From positions 387,027,132-387,091,131 of the forward strand of contig CM060900.1 in NCBI GenBank assembly GCA_030762935.1: a stretch of DNA of 64,000 nucleotides. Direction: 5' to 3'. A model generated the notes under the pieces. The model did not search any database and was not told the origin of the DNA. It worked only from the letters and a program-made list of their open reading frames with translations. The stretch is from Hymenopus coronatus (lineage: Eukaryota > Arthropoda > Insecta > Mantodea > Hymenopodidae). The translations under genes and the position numbers were made by a program. Shown here piece by piece: positions 34,167 to 47,094 of the stretch; within the stretch, counting starts at the first letter, position 1, and every line of letters starts with the position of its first letter.

Positions 34167-37100
34167 GCGAATGGAGCACATCATATTTGTTTTCTATACG
34201 AATACAAGTCACTAGTAAAATTATCTATTATTTCAATATAATAGGTTCACACAACTATCAGATGTGATTGATATTTGTAATTTAAGACATTTAAAGTTAC
34301 ATATGGCAGCGAATCTTGCCCTGAGACTTCAACAAGCTTTATTGAAAGTATATTTTCCCACGGACCGTCCGCATACTACCTCTATTGCCATCATATAGTT
34401 TGAGTAAAGCGTATAAACCTTTTGAAATAACACCGGCAATTACAGCATGCTTTGATGGCCGCCTTTGTACTTCTAAGTCGATAGGGTTTAGTCTTTGCGT
34501 AACATTATTGCGGAGGAGAACATGTTCTTCTTTTTTCCCCAACCGTACTTCCCCGCAAAGACGGAATCCATGAAGTGTAATACCTAACTAACCTAAGGAA
34601 AATAATATTAGGCAAATTAATTCTATGTCGTTATTTACTCACAATAATATACTAATTTAAATAAGACGTGATAGATTATCGCATTACTGCACTCTTCTCT
34701 CAAAATTCGTAGCCAGAGCTTCGCCATCCTCAGTAAGATGTCAGAGTTGTGTAGCCTACCTATGGAATATTGGTGTCCACAACCGTGAGATACAAGCCAC
34801 TTCGATTTCCCTTCCACTGCCGTTGTATATAATAATTAATTGCGCTTTGTAACTCAAGTGTTGTCAAAGTAAGCTTCTCATTTTGGCACTGGCTGAGAGA
34901 CCCTAAATAAAAACTTGTGGCCATATTGAATGACAGGAACAGTTTTGAAGCACATTCCTTCTCCAAGGGTTATTAGAACAAGTAAACAGAGGGGAACGTT
35001 AACGTTTTTCATTAGCATCTTAAACCGTTGCCGTAACGCCACTACAGCGGGAACATTTAAGCCCAGATTTGTAGTAGGATTTGTAGTTCCTATCCGCGCA
35101 TTTTTTCTTGTCCACTGGTTTTACGGGGAAGCGATGGCTGGGGGAAGAAGAGAGTGGTCACACGCTATCTTTCCGTACTGTTGTCAACCAAAGAAAGTTT
35201 CTTTCTTAGAGGCTCTCAGTCATTATAGTGAATACGTTATTTAATTTACCGCAAACTAACTGGATTATTAAACGCACGTGCATGTGCTGATCTTGGATCT
35301 ACAGATAGAATGAATCCGTAGCGTTGAAGCCACTAGATGGCAGGGTGTATAATGTATTTGATGTCTCAGGTTTTAAACGGATCCTTCAGCACTTTCTGCT
35401 TATTGTAATAAAACAGTGCTGTTAATCCGGCACCATATTGATTCGGTCGTGTCAGTGTCTTCCTGAGCACTCGTGAGCGCTCTGCCTACTTCCAAAACTT
35501 CCCTGTTACTCTATGCACGCTCATTGGATTTTTAATTAAATATAATAGTATCTATATTTACTCCTTTTTAAAATTTTAACTTCGTTTGTGCATAAATTAG
35601 CTATTTTCAGATCTTTTAGCGCATTATAAGTTCACCTTCTCACCAATGGTAGTTTCTGTTTATAGCATAAAACAAATTAAAAATATTAAAATGTTTAATT
35701 CCTTGAGAGAATGACAGCCGCGGTGGTTGCTCCTATACGTGGTAAATCATTATTAACAATTACACTTCCCAAAGATATAAGAGTATCAGGAGAAGATAAA
35801 CCTATACCAGAATCTGGCGAACTGTCAGGCAGACAGTACAGAAATGTGTTAAACTGAGATATGACCATTGTGAAAGAGAGTGCATGTGTAATTTATTCAA
35901 GAGAACTAATAATATCCAGCTCCTATAACCAAGCTTTATATTTTTGGTCATGAATACCGTCTAAATATTTCTTTTAGGATCTAATTGGTTCAATATTTTC
36001 GGAAATGCAATGGAGATTAAGTGAACCGCATAAACAATGACCATTAAATCTAGAATATCATGTTTTCCAAAGTTTGATCAGCTGTAACAGAAAACATTAC
36101 TCTACTGCCAATGCCAATATTTATAACAACGTTTAAGGACAATATGATATTGCAGTATTTGTAGTTTTTCGCTATTTCCTAAACTTATGTTCATGAGGAA
36201 AAGCTCACGATGCTTTTGGATGATTGTCATTCACTCTCTCAAACATTCGGATGTTTACGTAACAGGTCACACCGTTGATCCTCCTCTGCCCTGTCCGAAT
36301 ATAGATGGTGTGATGTATGTAAACACAGCAGAGGCATAGTTCTGGGCCGTTCAAAACATATTAGACCCTGAAATTTATGCTTCATACCTGACAATGCTCT
36401 TAGCAAGCGGACAAAATTGACACATTTGTGTGTGATATGCATTGTTCTCCATTAAATATCGAATTATTTGCAATTATTCACCTCCTAGCAGGTACCACTC
36501 AGTCACGATGTCAGAAGAGTGTACAAATTAGCTTTCATAAAAGCTGAAGGCGCTAAAAGAAAGCAGCTTATATACAGAGACAAAGACCATTCTTCCATAG
36601 ATTTTGCGAGTAGGGACAGCATGGCATATTTAACCCATAAGAATGGTTCACTTTTAAGTTCGGTTTTGGGTTTCGAAGCGCACACAGTTACAAACACACA
36701 GAGGAGCTTAAAGAGAGGGTGGTGAGGAGGAGCTTGTAGCATAAACATGCACACGTTGAGGTATAATCTGTTCCAAAAGTAGCTCATTAACTGACAATTA
36801 TATACATCCTTCTAATTTATAAAGTAACAGAATAAAACAATTATTTCATAATATGATTAGTAAATAAAAACACCATTTAGTTTTACAACTAAAAGTGTAA
36901 AGCTTGGTACATTAAATTCGGAATAATAATGTGCACAGCTTTGAAAAGGCAATAGACATAAATCAACCTAACTCACACAGAATTCATTGCAGTAAATTAC
37001 AGGATACACTGTTGCTGTATTAAGAAAAAAGCTCTCCTCCTGTCACTCTAAATATGTTTGAATCATCCAGAAGTTTGTTCAGTGTCGAATGCTTATTCTT

Positions 37101-37536
37101 TGGTATTTTCGACATTTTTCAATCTGCGCTCTCTTTCAGTGTTTACTGGTTTATCTACTAGCAGGAGCTCAACGATTCCTGGCAGTGAGCATTGCTAGGC
37201 AGTGCAACACATTTCAAAACGGGCCATTAAAACTACGCTTACTCTATTGCGTCATAGTCATACTTTGTGTGCATCGAACCTCAATCTGGCAATTTCGTGA
37301 CCTCGAACCGAGCATAACTTATAACTGAAAAATACAATTCCACTTGACCTATACTGTAAATTCCCTCTTCACAAGTAAAGTGACTATTTGTTTTTCCTGG
37401 AATTAAGAAAGGTTATGCTAAATTTGGGTGTACTTTTTTCCTTCACAATGCGTAGCCATCAGCGTGTCACTTCTGCGTTACTTAATAATCCCAGTCATAG
37501 ACAAGTTCTTAGAATGATCACAATTAATGAGAACAG
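34167..37536. other. Unannotated stretch, 3.4 kb
   Basis: No gene recognised. A plus-strand frame of 104 codons (34,930-35,244) and minus frames of 94 codons or less carry no motif known to me. No tRNA-like boxes, inverted termini or microsatellites of note. This and 41.4-43.6 kb are the emptiest parts of the window. Confidence 0.4.
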
Positions 37537-37960
37537 ATGACAGGCAATGTGCCAATTTACACCAAAACAAAACTCACTCCCAATGACACCTTCACGAATG
37601 CTACTGACAATATCGCTCAAACGGGTTGCTGCGCGTGGGAGAATCTCGTGGTAGTCCACGGAAGAGAATTCACCCGGAAAGGCGAAAACCCATGGTTGCG
37701 TTCCGGCTCGGCCCGGGATCCATCGGAGGGGGCGCTTCGATGCATTGCCACCGGAGGTTCAGGAGCTGGAGTACGTAAGATTCACTCTATCTGGAAAGTT
37801 AGGAATCCCGTCCATACTGTCAACCCCCTTGTCATGTGGACCTGGTCGCCCTTTGGTTGTCGCCCCCCTCGTCCCTCGTTTTCTGTGGTCACGCAAGTTG
37901 CAAAGGGCCACAAGTGTCCCAGTAGCTGGGGGCTCCATCCGGCGTAATCGCTAACCTAAT
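37537..37960 (+). other. GC-rich islet with a 136-codon open frame
   Basis: A markedly GC-richer block in AT-rich surroundings, holding plus-strand frames of 136 codons (37,537-37,947) and 69 codons (37,745-37,954) in different frames. The 136-codon product is rich in Gly, Pro, Arg and Trp with no recognisable domain. It could be an old repeat, a decayed exon or a fragment of a GC-rich transposon. I do not assign a function. Confidence 0.35.
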
Positions 37961-38559
37961 CCGGCAATGGCACAGAGTTTCTCAAATTTGAAACAACTTT
38001 CCAATCTTAGCCTACACATTAAGTGTGAATTTTCAATTATCAGCGATTTTACCTCATTATTACCATGTATCCGCATCGCTTCAGAAAGATTTACTCCTTC
38101 TGCTCAGGCTAGGCGTGAAAAAGTATTTTAAGGAAGGACGTGATGCAAAAGGACAACTTATTTTAAGATCTCAGCCAGGAATTTACCACGTGTTTCACTG
38201 AGAATTGATTGCTACGAGGGCTAGGACTTAAGCTTGCTGAAGGTATTATTAGTAATTGAACTCTAATAGGGCAATTAGAAAGTTGGGTTCAGTGAAACTG
38301 GTATTCATATTAGCAACTATATATTCCGGTTATGTCTCAAGCTTTGTTGCAGAAACTCAATCTCACAGGTTAGAAAAGTGTTCCTTCATTGCATGCACTG
38401 TATAGGTTTAAACTAATGTTGATATTTCTCGCAAAAGTTACTTTCTACGTGTATAGGTTTCCTTAAACTAGCGTATAGGTCAGACAACGGAGGGGCACAT
38501 CTTGCGCCCCAGTGACTACATTTCCTCCCTCAGGAGGAAGGAATGAAAGGAGGGAACCT
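37961..38559. other. Unannotated AT-rich stretch
   Basis: No feature recognised. Confidence 0.45.
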
Positions 38560-38935
38560 AAGAAATCTACAGGCCGCGGAAGTCCATAATACTTCTAAGA
38601 TCGAAAACTGCTGGAAATCCCCAATCAAGACCCGTTGACCAGTTTCCACGGGGAGTAATCTTTCCTTTGAGCATGCATTCGTGCCATCTGTCCGGCACCA
38701 CTATAAGTATCGAACGTAGAAGCGTACCTGAAAGATGAGAAGAAATCGGAATGAAGGGGAAAGAATGCAAAGGAAATAGTGGTAGATGAGAAACGTCACA
38801 GTATTTGCCTACCGACCACGGATAAATTACAAAAAACCCATGGGTCAAATTTGGTGGTCACCAGAGATCGAACGCGTGACCTCCGGAATGCGTGTCACAC
38901 TCGTTACTGCGGCAACACCTCGCTCGGTAAATTAG
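38560..38935 (-). mobile_element. tRNA-derived SINE, family G, diverged
   Basis: On minus the head reads 'gttgccgcagtaacgagtgt' and then a B box seen in 'cacgcgttcgatctctgg', followed by 'accaccaaatttgacccatg'. Part of the body ('ctaccgaccacgg' on plus) recurs near 17,440. The 3' boundary near 38,560 is a guess. Confidence 0.6.
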
Positions 38936-40611
38936 GCATATATCATCAATGATATTCTATCTAAAAGTATCCTATACATTATTTTTTGGAATTTTGTCAA
39001 GTTTTGAGAGGCATCTTCAATTCAAAACATATATTATGGGCATATTTTATGTAAATTAAAACAAATCCGTTAAACATAATTATGTTGGGCATAAAGCATT
39101 ACTTGTGTATTTATATTAATTATACATTACTTACAAACTATTAAATGTAGAAACCTGGCCAACCACTTTAAGTACGTTATTTAACCATTGTAAAGAAATA
39201 ACGTCAGTAATCACATTAAAAGGACATTCTCTCCTCAGATCAGTTACTAAAGGATAAGTAGATAAACGACACCACTGCAGCAAAGGCATACCTACTTTCA
39301 ATGTGCGTTCTATTATTCAGTTTCGAAATATCCTTAAAATGTGTTTTGAAACGGATTTGGCATAACTTTATTGTAATTTTTCAGATGATGCAGTAATTTT
39401 TTTCTTAATATTTGTTTTCTGTTAACATGTACCATTTTATTTTCTTTTGCTCTTCTGTTTACATTCTAACGCTAATTTACAGCATATGAACGTCCTAAGA
39501 CTACACTTTATTAAGTTTCTAAAATTATTCTAATTTTGTGGCAAAGTCAAACTTAAAAAAATAGCTGGATAATCTTTGATACCTTAAATGTGGTAAAACA
39601 TTACAATATTTTTCTGGAAATTATAAATCTACACACAGCTTTTAAAACAGCTCCTTCTGAATAATATAACTAAAACCAAAATTAAATCCTAAACAGTAAC
39701 ATTTTAAGATAATGGCTACCTCTTTTATGCATTGAGTTTTAATATTAATGCCTAACATATAAAATATAGCACATTTTTTATGTGATTGGGGTAAATGGGG
39801 TAAATATTCCTGAACGTTTAAAAAGTTTGTTCATAATGTATTCTATTTTTCAGACACCAGAATCTCTCTTTAATGTCGAAATTCCAAACTACTCGGCAAC
39901 CTGACCTTATATTACGTGTACATTGAAGCTCATTTTAGAGTTTAATAACAGCTGATTTTGAGAATTTAAACGAAGAACTTCTTATATGTATGCTCCATCC
40001 CACCCATGTAGGTGCAGATTTTAAATCCGGGTACAGGGTTGCTGCCAACTTAGTGTCGTGAGAAAAGTGAGGATCTGCAGCAAAGAGCGGTCCCGGCCAA
40101 GAAAGCCAGCCTTCCGGCTAGGGGAATTGTTATGCTCACCAAATTACCTCCCTGTACGGCTAAACGATCACCCACTTCTGCTGTGCGTCTGTGTGCGTGA
40201 GATCGGCAGTTAGGTTGGCAGGCAAAGGCCCCAAGTGCGCTATAGCTGCATGGAATTTTATATATAATAGAAAGACATTTGGACTTTTCTATTAAATACT
40301 GTGACCTGTTAAAACATTAAATCAATGCATAGAGTAAAAATAAATACAGAGACTGGGGCATAGCAAACAATAGGAAAAGTCGTGTGAAATGTCCAGAAAC
40401 ATTACATCGAAGGCGTTCTGTTTGGTGAGGAAGAAACTTAAGTTGGCTTCACTGTTTCAAACTCATCCAAATGTTCGAATGAGTATGAGGTAACATTCTC
40501 GTTAGTTGCGAAAGCGTATTGTATTTTAAATATAGTACACGGTGGAAAAACATTGTTTTTAATCAGAGTATCTTGGAAATTCCAAAAGAAATCAGTTGCA
40601 CTTAAGAGCGA
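38936..40611. other. Unannotated stretch
   Basis: AT-rich to about 40,000. Then 40,000-40,230 is more GC-rich and has a repeat-like look ('cccggccaagaaagccagcc'), but no family was identified. No gene recognised. Confidence 0.4.
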
Positions 40612-41212
40612 GTGAAAAGCATCAGCTGGGGATCCGTTGTTTCCTTTAGATTAATCTCTTACTTCAAAATCTTTGTCGCTGGAACATTTCAATCTGTCAC
40701 CAAAGCAATTAGACTTTACGGAGAGGAGGGTTTGCCGTCTCTCCCTTTCTTTTGTTTCTCCGGTTCGATGCGTGCACCACATAAAGGAAACCTCTCCCTT
40801 TCCAGAAAAGAAAAACCTCTTGAGACTTTAATTACAAGCACTGCCCCAATTATAGCCCATTTTCCCCACCTCCTAACGCCTCTGAAATTTCGGTAGCAAC
40901 GTCGAGCTTTGATGCTTTCAGACTGCTTATGCTTTTGAGCAAGAAGAATAAAAAAGGGAACCTATGGGTGGGAAAAAGGGGATGGATTAAAAACCCAACT
41001 GGATTGAATTTACCTCCCACTTCCCCTCCCGCTGCACGGAATTTCGGAGTCAGTAATCCTCTAACCAAATACAGGGTAGAGATAAATCGCCCCAGCAGTA
41101 TAGCCAGTAGGGGCGAGGAGAGTGGGGTGGGAGATGGATTGGTTCGTTTGTTTGGGCCAGGGATTTAGCGTAAATTACGATCCCGTATCGCCAGCCTTGC
41201 CGGCTGTGTGTG

Positions 41213-41256
<44 letters not shown>

Positions 41257-41450
41257 TGTATGCGCCTGTCCAGTTCGCTCCCCTCAAACAACATTGTCAC
41301 TGGGGTACCATCCTGCTGTTGTGTCATTTAGCAGGCAAATATGTGATGACTTCACTACCCCACCCGTACGTCAATCTTATCCCGACTGACGTTTAGCTGT
41401 GCCGGAGAAGACATACAAATGTTTACTTTTTCAGCTAATATGCACTCCCT
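40612..41450. other. GC-richer islet with a (GT)n tract
   Basis: Several short plus-strand frames (94, 79 and 69 codons, 40,612-41,331) overlap here; one ends in poly-Cys/Val from the GT repeat. None shows a domain or consistent frame. Composition is less AT-biased than the flanks. Confidence 0.35.
41215..41254. repeat. (GT)n microsatellite
   Basis: About 20 GT units with small interruptions at both ends. Confidence 0.95.
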
Positions 41451-43597
41451 GAAAATACACGCAATGAATGATCCAAGGAGCAGCGTTATACTGAGAGAGC
41501 TGATGGATCTACTCTGAAACAAATTCTTCATATGGAAGTGATCTTGCTCCTAGCGTATGCCAAGTTACCCATTTCTGCTTGCATGTGAATGCCAGGTAAT
41601 CGAAACACCTCATATGTTGTCAGAATTTTGATAGACAGGATGGTATATTTCTATATTTGAAAACCCTCAGCTGAAACCCCAGGAAGATATTTCATCCGGT
41701 ACTTGTATTTATCAAAAAACAAAGGAATCCCAAAAATTACTTGACATTCGCCCACGCATAATTGATAATGGATATAAAATACAGCCACATGGCTGAAAAC
41801 ATTAGTGATTACGAGAGAGTGCATTCGGAATACATAAAAACTAAAGTTTATTACAAATTACCTGTAGATACAAGCAGCACATGCACTCCAAATCGGTTTT
41901 AAACAGAGAAGACAAGACGGGGGTGAGAGCAGTACCTTACTAGTCGTGAGTGGAAAGTGAGTGTACAGGCCCCGTCCTCTGTCTCTGGCGTATCACGCCC
42001 TGTAGCGTTGTTAACTTGCAGCTCCTCAAACATTACCCCCAGTCTGTGTTCAATAGACGTAACACACTAGACACCATCCGGTACCACTTCATTTCGTGGA
42101 CAATAGTGAAACACTGCTGTTATGTAATGTCTGTTGAATGATCAGGAAAAACAGCGTTATGCCAGCTGTTAGAGTATAACTGCAGATGATTGAAATGATA
42201 ATTTTTGACAGTGTAATCAACAACATCATCAATATTTGCTTTATTTGCCGACTAATAATGCTACTCATTAGGATTGGTATGTTTTCAGGTTGGTTGATAC
42301 CTCCAAGCAGGTGTGACATACATAAGTAGTACGTATTTATTTCCCGCAAGAGCCCGATTCGGACGGCGTAGCATTGAATAGGCAAATTTAGGCATAGCGA
42401 ATGTTATATCAATACAGGGTTCGAATGCTCTGTGCAAGTCCAATAATTCCTCTCTACCTAGGCCGGTAGGTTACTTATTGAGGTGTAAAAACGTGGAAGC
42501 GAAACAGATAATCTATGCTGACAGACGTTGTTCTTTTCGAGGCATGGTTGAGACCAACCAAAGAACAATAGGATGTAAATTATTTGACTGGTTTGTGGGA
42601 AAACACTAAGACCAAGAGAGAGAACTATGACCCCGCAGAGGATACATATTAATATAACATGTATCAAAATAGCTGTGTTTATACCCCTAACATCCTGTAT
42701 ACTGTAGTTAATCTCTACAGCTCCAGAGGTTATCCCTGCCCCGATTTGTGAGTTTTATGCTTATTGTGTATGTCCATGAGCAATAACTACGGTACTGCTG
42801 AATGAACGCAAAAGGCTCACAAATTCTGCTTGTTTTACAGTGTACTAAAGCTAATAAGTTCTTACTGCAGCGCCAGAGAGAAAAATATATTCAGCTGTAT
42901 CACGTAGAAATGCGGACAAATAATTATTAAGCTAACGAGTAGATACCTAACCAGAAACAGATTTAGTTGCTGCACCTTGATAGCAATCGACATAACCAAA
43001 CATAAGGATCATTCTGTTGCCTGTATGAGAAATTGCTGAGTTCAGAAACGTGGAGATATGCCAATGATGTTTGGTGAAACGGGAGACCAATTAATACGCT
43101 TGTTACAAGTAGTTCACGTTTGCTGATTTATAGAGATCGAGCAAGTTGAATCAGTGCTACCAAGTGTAGCAGTAACTGCAAAGCAAGCAGAGCTGAATGT
43201 TGTTCCAGGGCACCAGCAGCTAGATTTGTTCTGCTAACGTTGCAGCTGCGTACTACAGCACTCAGATAATGGATCATTCCAAGCTGCCGGCAAACGAACG
43301 TGGACAGGAACCTCTCTTTGCCCTCAGCTCCATTAGACAGCATTTTTTGTTTTTGTTTTCATTTTAAGCTTTTTCCTGTTGGGGTCTAATTTTGATCTCC
43401 GCTAACCTCCCCTCATATCTAAACGGAAAGATTAGCCCTAAGGGCAGAATGCTAGAAACCACAGAGAGAGTAGGAAATTCACAACAGTCCTGCCTCAGGT
43501 GAAATGAGGGTTGGATGAACAATAGAATATTCGGTAAGTCATGAATCACAACCAGAAGTATCATGGCTTTCATGCAGAAGGTTTTCAGTTCATTGTG
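41451..43597. other. Unannotated stretch, 2.1 kb
   Basis: Frames of 63-98 codons on both strands without motifs. No repeat family recognised. Confidence 0.4.
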
Positions 43598-43880
43598 TCG
43601 TCCTCCGTGGTGTAGCTCTAGCTCCCGAAGTCACGGATTCAAATCCGACGAAAGGCAATGGGTTTTTTTCGGTCGTGAAAAACCTTAGTAGGGCTACCTT
43701 CGGAAGGTAAGTAAATCCGGTGGTTCCGCGTCGTAGATTTACGGCACAAAGTACGTGAATCCTCATAGAGACATCTCAACCACATTTCTAGACTTTCACT
43801 CGTAATATAGATTGGGACTCTAAAAACCAGAGTAGTTAAAGAATGTTCATTAAAGAAAAACTCAACTTAATTTCCGTTTA
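43598..43880 (+). mobile_element. tRNA-derived SINE, family A
   Basis: The head 'cgtcctccgtggtgtag' lacks part of the A-box/anticodon region. The B box 'gattcaaatccg', 'taccttcggaaggtaagtaaa', 'gtcgtagatttacggcac' and a tail 'attaaagaaaaactcaac' follow. It is more diverged than the copies in the inverted duplication. Confidence 0.85.
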
Positions 43881-44740
43881 TTATGCTGAATCCATGCGCT
43901 AAACGTGTATTCAGTACTTGTCACAAATTTAATCGCAACAAATATGTCACACATATAGTGGCATTCTGAAAGTATCCAGAGTTAGAAATTGCGTCAGCAT
44001 TCTATTTTGCTCAAGAGGCATCATTTGCGAGAACTTGTGTATACTTGACAAGCTCTCACAGCCTGAAATTTACCTAGGTTCTTATTTCTGTTAATGTCAT
44101 ATATACTGACTCTCGGTCACCTTTATATATTGAATTTTCAGAAATACAGGTTACTATTCACGGATCATGAAGCTGAAACCTCCTAATGTTCAATCGTAGT
44201 GTTGTAAAACCCCGAGTAAAATCCTTAGTGGAGGCCTAACCAATAAGAAACCTTAATGATGTTTTAACAAAGCATTGTTCTACATAGGATGAGTTTTGAA
44301 ACCTTCGCCGGCAAATTAAAAGCGGAAAACATTTGTTCAGGGGAACCCAAATACTCATGCTGACTATTAACATGAAACATGTTGAGTTGTTTGTAAATGG
44401 CAATTAAAGTACAAATAAGATTGTTCCATAAAAATGCTCCCCTATTCAATAATGCATTTATATAAGGCTATGATAAACTATGGATTAAAGTTGGTTGTAG
44501 AAAATAAGTAAAAATTTCAGTTTCAAAAACTTGAACGAGATCCCCACTCAATAGGCTATCCCACGTATTATTTTGTGTGAGATATTTATCCAAAAGGGAG
44601 AGATTTAATAAATGCTTGCTAACAGGGGGTATTCTAAAATAATTCGGGGAAACCCCATATGTTTATCACGAGAAAATGGAAGAAGCTGTCGCATTGTTTC
44701 AGAAAAGCCAGGAAAATAATTCCTCAAAGTGTCCAGATAA
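43881..44740. other. Unannotated AT-rich stretch
   Basis: No feature recognised. Confidence 0.45.
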
Positions 44741-45500
44741 GCAGAGCCAGATTGAAAAATTCAATGCCATAGACGGGATTCGAACCATAGATCTCCCGAT
44801 CTGTAGCCGGTTGCTCTTCCACTAACCTAACATGGCAAATGCCGGCATGACATTGAATTTGTCAACTGAATCACATGTTTCCCGCTAAACCACAAGGTAC
44901 TCTCATTATTTTGAGATGACAACCCCAATGGCGACTTACAATGTTGTAAGTACTTAAGACCCAGGTTTCATAGTACAGTCAACTATTATGGTCAATTGGT
45001 ATCGGTTTAATTGTTTGTTTTTTCACACAAGCCGTGTGTAGGACAGGAATTGGATAGGTAGAGTCAGACTGAAAAAATTCAAAGCCATAGCCGGAATTTG
45101 AACCACAGATCTCCCGATCTCTAGCCGCTTGCTCTTCCACTGAGCTACCATGACAACATGCCGGTACAGCATTGCATTTGTCATCTGACTCACATTTTTC
45201 CCGGTAAAACCAAAACGTTCTAAAATTATGGCGACTTACAATGTTGTAAGAACTTAAGACCCAGGTTTCATAGTATAGCCAACTATTATGTTCAATTGGT
45301 ATTAGTTTAATTGTTTTTTCACACAAGCCGTATGTAGGACAGGAGTTGGATAGGTTAAGTCAGAATGAAAAATTGAATGTCATAGCCGGGATTTGAACCA
45401 CAGATATCCCGATCTCTAGCCGGTTGCTCTTCCACTGAGCAATTCAACATGCGGGCTTAGCATTGAATTTGTTAACTGGCTCACATGTTTCCCGGTAAAC
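44741..45500 (-). repeat. Tandem array of three ~300-bp units with tRNA-like heads
   Basis: Three direct units share 'gaaaaa(a)ttcaa', a tRNA-like block, 'cccggtaaaccac'-like, 'gcgacttacaatgttgtaag' and 'gacccaggtttcatagta'. The last two blocks recur exactly 300 bases apart (44,941 and 45,241). On minus each tRNA-like block has a D-arm 'gctcagtggaagagc' (best in units 2 and 3) and a B box such as 'ggttcaaattcc' or 'ggttcgaatccc'. The anticodon arm is replaced by 'agatcgggagatct', so these are not working tRNAs. A SINE or tRNA pseudogene amplified as a small satellite fits best. Confidence 0.85.
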
Positions 45501-45552
45501 CAATTCTGTCCTACGCACGGCTTGTGTGAAAAAATAATTAAACCAATGTATA
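44999..45552. repeat. Inverted linker copies at the end of the tRNA-like array
   Basis: The linker 'tttttcacacaagccgtgtg' plus 'taggacaggaattgg' at 44,999-45,052 and again near 45,297-45,350 is found in reverse complement at about 45,503-45,548 ('ccaattctgtcctacgcacg' plus 'gcttgtgtgaaaaa'). The array therefore ends in an inverted copy about 50 bases long. Confidence 0.82.
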
Positions 45553-45916
45553 GATAAGTCATGTGGTCTAACTTCTCTGCGTTCACACAATATGAAACGC
45601 TATGGATAGGGCGTGGCGGACCATAGTAATGGCCAGCACATCCAACGGATCACAGTTTTTTGTGGCTCCAATGACAAACTGCAATAATTACAGTCCTACA
45701 CAGTTCTATACTGACATCTCAACATCGATGTTTTTGAGAGAATTTGGAATGCACTCTTATGCTTCAGTGATACATTTACAGCGGTGTATTTACTGCGTCA
45801 GCTACATACTTTGTAAGAAATATTTCTATCTTCTTTACAAACAATCTCTAGCATTTAAATTCAATGCTCTATAAGTTTATAAATGATGTGTCGTTTGAGC
45901 AGAACAGACTATACAT
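45553..45916. other. Unannotated gap with a 90-codon frame
   Basis: A plus-strand frame of 90 codons (45,602-45,874) has no recognised motif. Part of the sequence ('cagttctatactgacatctc', about 45,700) faintly resembles the RepA right end. No gene called. Confidence 0.35.
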
Positions 45917-46124
45917 ATACTTGGCAAACATTTAATACACAAAAGATAAATTTGGCTAAAATGAATAAAATATGTTACGTTTAATACCAAAACAATAATA
46001 GCAAAAGTGAATGAAAATCTATACTTGGCAAACATTTAATACACAAAAGATAAATTTGGCTAAAATGAATAAAATATGTTACGTTTAATACCAAAACAAT
46101 AACAGCAAAAGTGAATCAAAATCT
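45917..46124. repeat. Tandem duplication, 2 x 104 bp, near identical
   Basis: Units at 45,917-46,020 and 46,021-46,124 start with 'atacttggcaaacatttaat' and differ at only two positions (a t/c and a g/c near the ends). No coding potential. The near identity points to a very recent event or an assembly duplication. Confidence 0.97.
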
Positions 46125-46397
46125 ATCTTTAACGTATAAAATGGAGTTACCGGGTTTTGAGAACAGTAATGCGGAACAGAAAATCGTGGTATGGGTTTCA
46201 TGGTTGTTAGCTAAGGCTGCACATTAACATCCTCAACCTTCCCCTATTTCAGTTTTCTTTCAATTTACCGATAAGCCTGTAAAATTGACTAAAATTTGAC
46301 ATAATTACTATTACTTTCCTATGAATACAAGTCGGGACAAAATAACCCTTTATACGTGAAAGTTAAGTATGAAAAATCTGATGTGTTTCATTCATGT

Positions 46398-47094
46398 GAT
46401 TTTCATTACCTATTCTGAAACAAACCATTCTTAAAAAAGGTTATTATTCTATCTACTTCAAGCTATTCAAGATAAACATTAGCAGGAATGGATTATTTGA
46501 GAACATTTTAAGTATTTTAAAATTGAAATCAGTAACAAGGAATATCTCGGAAATTTTTAACTCCACAAAACATGTATATGACATAAGTTGTGTGTTTTAG
46601 CGAGATCTACATTTTTGTATCAAGTTTTTGTGTATCTCTTACGGTTTACCAGCTATGCAAAAGTCATCCAGAATGAAGAGGACTTCATAAAATATTACCA
46701 GAAAATTCAAATTATAATTTTATTCTCATGTAAATATCTTTAATATATGGATATAATCAACATCCTTAGAGCCATTTTTGAGAAAATAAAAAATGACGAA
46801 AAATTTTCTATATAAGGGTTAGTTTGGGGTGGGGGGATTTTCTTGGAAATATTCGTTTCACATCCTCGGAGGATACTGGACCTAAATATCAACTTTGGTA
46901 CTTAAACGCCTTTTCGTGTTTGAGTTATCGTATTCAAAGACACATGGACACCCATATGGACCTTTTTCTAAGAAACTTTTTTTTTTACTACAGGGAACCC
47001 TGAAACATGTGTTTATAGTGAAACCTCGGTATCAAATTTTGGGTGGAATACAGCACCTTTTCTACCTAGTACTATGTACGAAGTAGAGAAAGTA
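46398..47094 (+). mobile_element. RepA element, copy 7
   Basis: The left terminus is worn ('gattttcattacctattctg'). The right terminus 'gtagagaaagta' at 47,083-47,094 is nearly intact. A deletion of roughly 100 bases after 'agataaacattagca' shortens it. Internal blocks match copy 3 in order. Confidence 0.8.

Noticed and set aside
34930..35244. 104-codon plus-strand frame as a host exon
   Set aside because: No recognisable domain and no convincing splice sites or neighbouring exons.
45060..45160. Possible functional tRNA gene on the minus strand
   Set aside because: D-arm and B box are present, but the anticodon arm does not pair properly and the acceptor stem is not evident; it is repeated in a tandem array.
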